Positions 13,627-14,513 of a stretch of DNA of 14,513 bases are shown piece after piece (the first letter of the stretch is position 1; each line of letters begins with the position of its first letter). The stretch covers positions 3,597 through 18,109 of the forward strand of contig DBRU01000077.1 of assembly GCA_002306375.1 (NCBI GenBank), written 5' to 3'. Position numbers and translations under genes: made by a program. The notes under the pieces are model-generated. The model ran no database searches, was not told the origin of the DNA, and saw nothing but the letters and a program-made list of their open reading frames with translations. This stretch comes from Faecalibacterium sp. UBA1360. GTDB taxonomy: Bacteria; Bacillota; Clostridia; Oscillospirales; Ruminococcaceae.

Positions 13627-14513
13627 ATGCACAACACCTGGTCCAGCGAAGCCGAAGCCCGCGAGCAGATCAAGGCGCTGGTGGCACAGTACTACCACGA
13701 TTTCAAGGAGAAGAAAGAGCCGTTCAAGCCCGGCGACCGCATCACCTATGCGTCCCGCGTCTTTGACGAGAAAGAGATGTGCGCCCTCACCGACGCCACG
13801 CTGGATTTCTGGCTGACCACCGGCCGCTTTGCCGACGAATTCGAGAAGGAATTTGCCAAGTGGATCGGCGTGCGCTTTGCCAACCTGGTCAACAGCGGTT
13901 CCTCTGCCAACCTCATTGCCTTTATGGCGCTGACCGCCCCCGAACTGGGTGACCGTCAGATCAAAAAGGGCGACGAGATCATCACGGTGGCCTGCGGCTT
14001 CCCCACCACCGTCACCCCGGCGCTGCAATACGGCGCCGTGCCGGTGTTCGTGGATGTGACCGTGCCTCAGTACAATATCGACGTGACCAAGCTGGAAGCG
14101 GCCCTGTCTCCCAAGACCAAGGCTGTCATGATCGCCCATACCCTGGGCAACCCCTTCGACCTGAGCGCCGTCAAGGCTTTCTGCGATGCCCACGACCTCT
14201 GGCTGGTGGAGGACAACTGCGATGCCCTGGGCACCCGGTACACCATCAACGGCCAGACCCGCTTTACCGGCGCCTGGGGCGACATCGGCACGTCCAGCTT
14301 CTATCCGCCCCATCACATGACCATGGGCGAAGGCGGCTGTGTCTATACCAACGACCCGCTGCTCAACCGCCTGATCAAGAGCTACCGCGACTGGGGCCGG
14401 GACTGCGTCTGCCCCTCCGGCCACGACAACTTCTGCGGCCACCGTTTCGACGGCCAGTACGGGGAGCTGCCTGCCGGGTATGACCACAAGTATGTGTACA
14501 GCCATTTCGGCTA
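13627..14513 (+). CDS. rfbH: CDP-6-deoxy-4-keto-glucose 3-dehydrase (E1), partial
   Basis: ATG 13627 follows AAGGAGG by 6 bases; the gene runs past the window edge after 295 complete codons (the family is about 435 residues long). The fold is that of PLP-dependent sugar aminotransferases (TGRFADEFEKEF, NSGSSANLIA, VEDNCDALGT). The PLP lysine is replaced by histidine in YPPHHMTMGEGG (His229 as the equivalent position), the hallmark of the E1 dehydrase. Cys198, then CVC (260-262) and Cys270 give C-x61-C-x1-C-x7-C, matching the [2Fe-2S] ligand pattern of Yersinia E1 (57 residues there as I recall). It removes the C3 hydroxyl with help from a reductase (E3, RfbI/AscD type). That partner was not seen in this window and may lie downstream. 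The product leads to a 3,6-dideoxyhexose such as paratose, abequose, tyvelose or ascarylose. Confidence 0.95.
   Translation, partial: MHNTWSSEAEAREQIKALVAQYYHDFKEKKEPFKPGDRITYASRVFDEKEMCALTDATLDFWLTTGRFADEFEKEFAKWIGVRFANLVNSGSSANLIAFMALTAPELGDRQIKKGDEIITVACGFPTTVTPALQYGAVPVFVDVTVPQYNIDVTKLEAALSPKTKAVMIAHTLGNPFDLSAVKAFCDAHDLWLVEDNCDALGTRYTINGQTRFTGAWGDIGTSSFYPPHHMTMGEGGCVYTNDPLLNRLIKSYRDWGRDCVCPSGHDNFCGHRFDGQYGELPAGYDHKYVYSHFG

Noticed and set aside
12445..14505. 686-codon minus-strand open frame opposite the membrane protein and rfbH
   Set aside because: It spans two clear plus-strand genes and an intergenic ribosome site, and its translation has no recognisable fold. It is an antisense shadow.

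Overview
The window is GC-rich DNA with AGGAGG-type ribosome binding sites, GTG and TTG starts alongside ATG, and hairpin-plus-T-run terminators. Together with the gene content, this suggests a high-GC anaerobic Firmicute of the Oscillospiraceae/Ruminococcaceae type (a Faecalibacterium-, Gemmiger- or Subdoligranulum-like gut bacterium). That placement is an inference from style, not from a marker gene. No rRNA, tRNA, CRISPR array, insertion sequence or origin was seen, and there is no gene-free stretch longer than about 220 bases.

Region 1 (1-897) looks like the end of a prophage lysis/late module. It holds the C-terminus of a protein with two tandem 35-residue repeats, then a small protein with one membrane segment, then a 60-residue holin-like membrane protein. 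Region 2 (898-1338) is a free-standing acyl-carrier-protein-like gene with its own promoter and terminator. Its phosphopantetheine serine is replaced by alanine.

Region 3 (1365-7712) is a probable five-gene plus-strand operon for making and exporting a cell-surface polysaccharide. It encodes a glycosyltransferase fused to a pyruvyltransferase-like domain, a Wzm-type ABC permease, a Wzt-type ATPase with a C-terminal extension, a radical SAM protein with extra cysteines, and an AT-richer gene for a membrane-anchored beta-propeller-like protein. A strong terminator closes it.

Region 4 (7716-9711) is a convergent minus-strand pair: a GT8 and then a GT2 glycosyltransferase. Region 5 (9866-14513) diverges from that pair and carries rfbF, rfbG, a polytopic membrane protein and rfbH (cut by the window edge).

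Taken together, rfbF-rfbG-rfbH should turn glucose-1-phosphate into a CDP-3,6-dideoxyhexose precursor. The three glycosyltransferases would build a glycan, and the pyruvyltransferase-like domain may decorate it. Wzm/Wzt would export the lipid-linked polymer, and the polytopic protein may add or flip a sugar at the outer face. The epimerase/reductase that would fix the final dideoxy sugar would lie beyond 14513. The least explained parts are the radical SAM/beta-propeller pair, the serine-less carrier protein, the GT2-pyruvyltransferase fusion, and two GC-rich palindromes shared by neighbouring 5' leaders.
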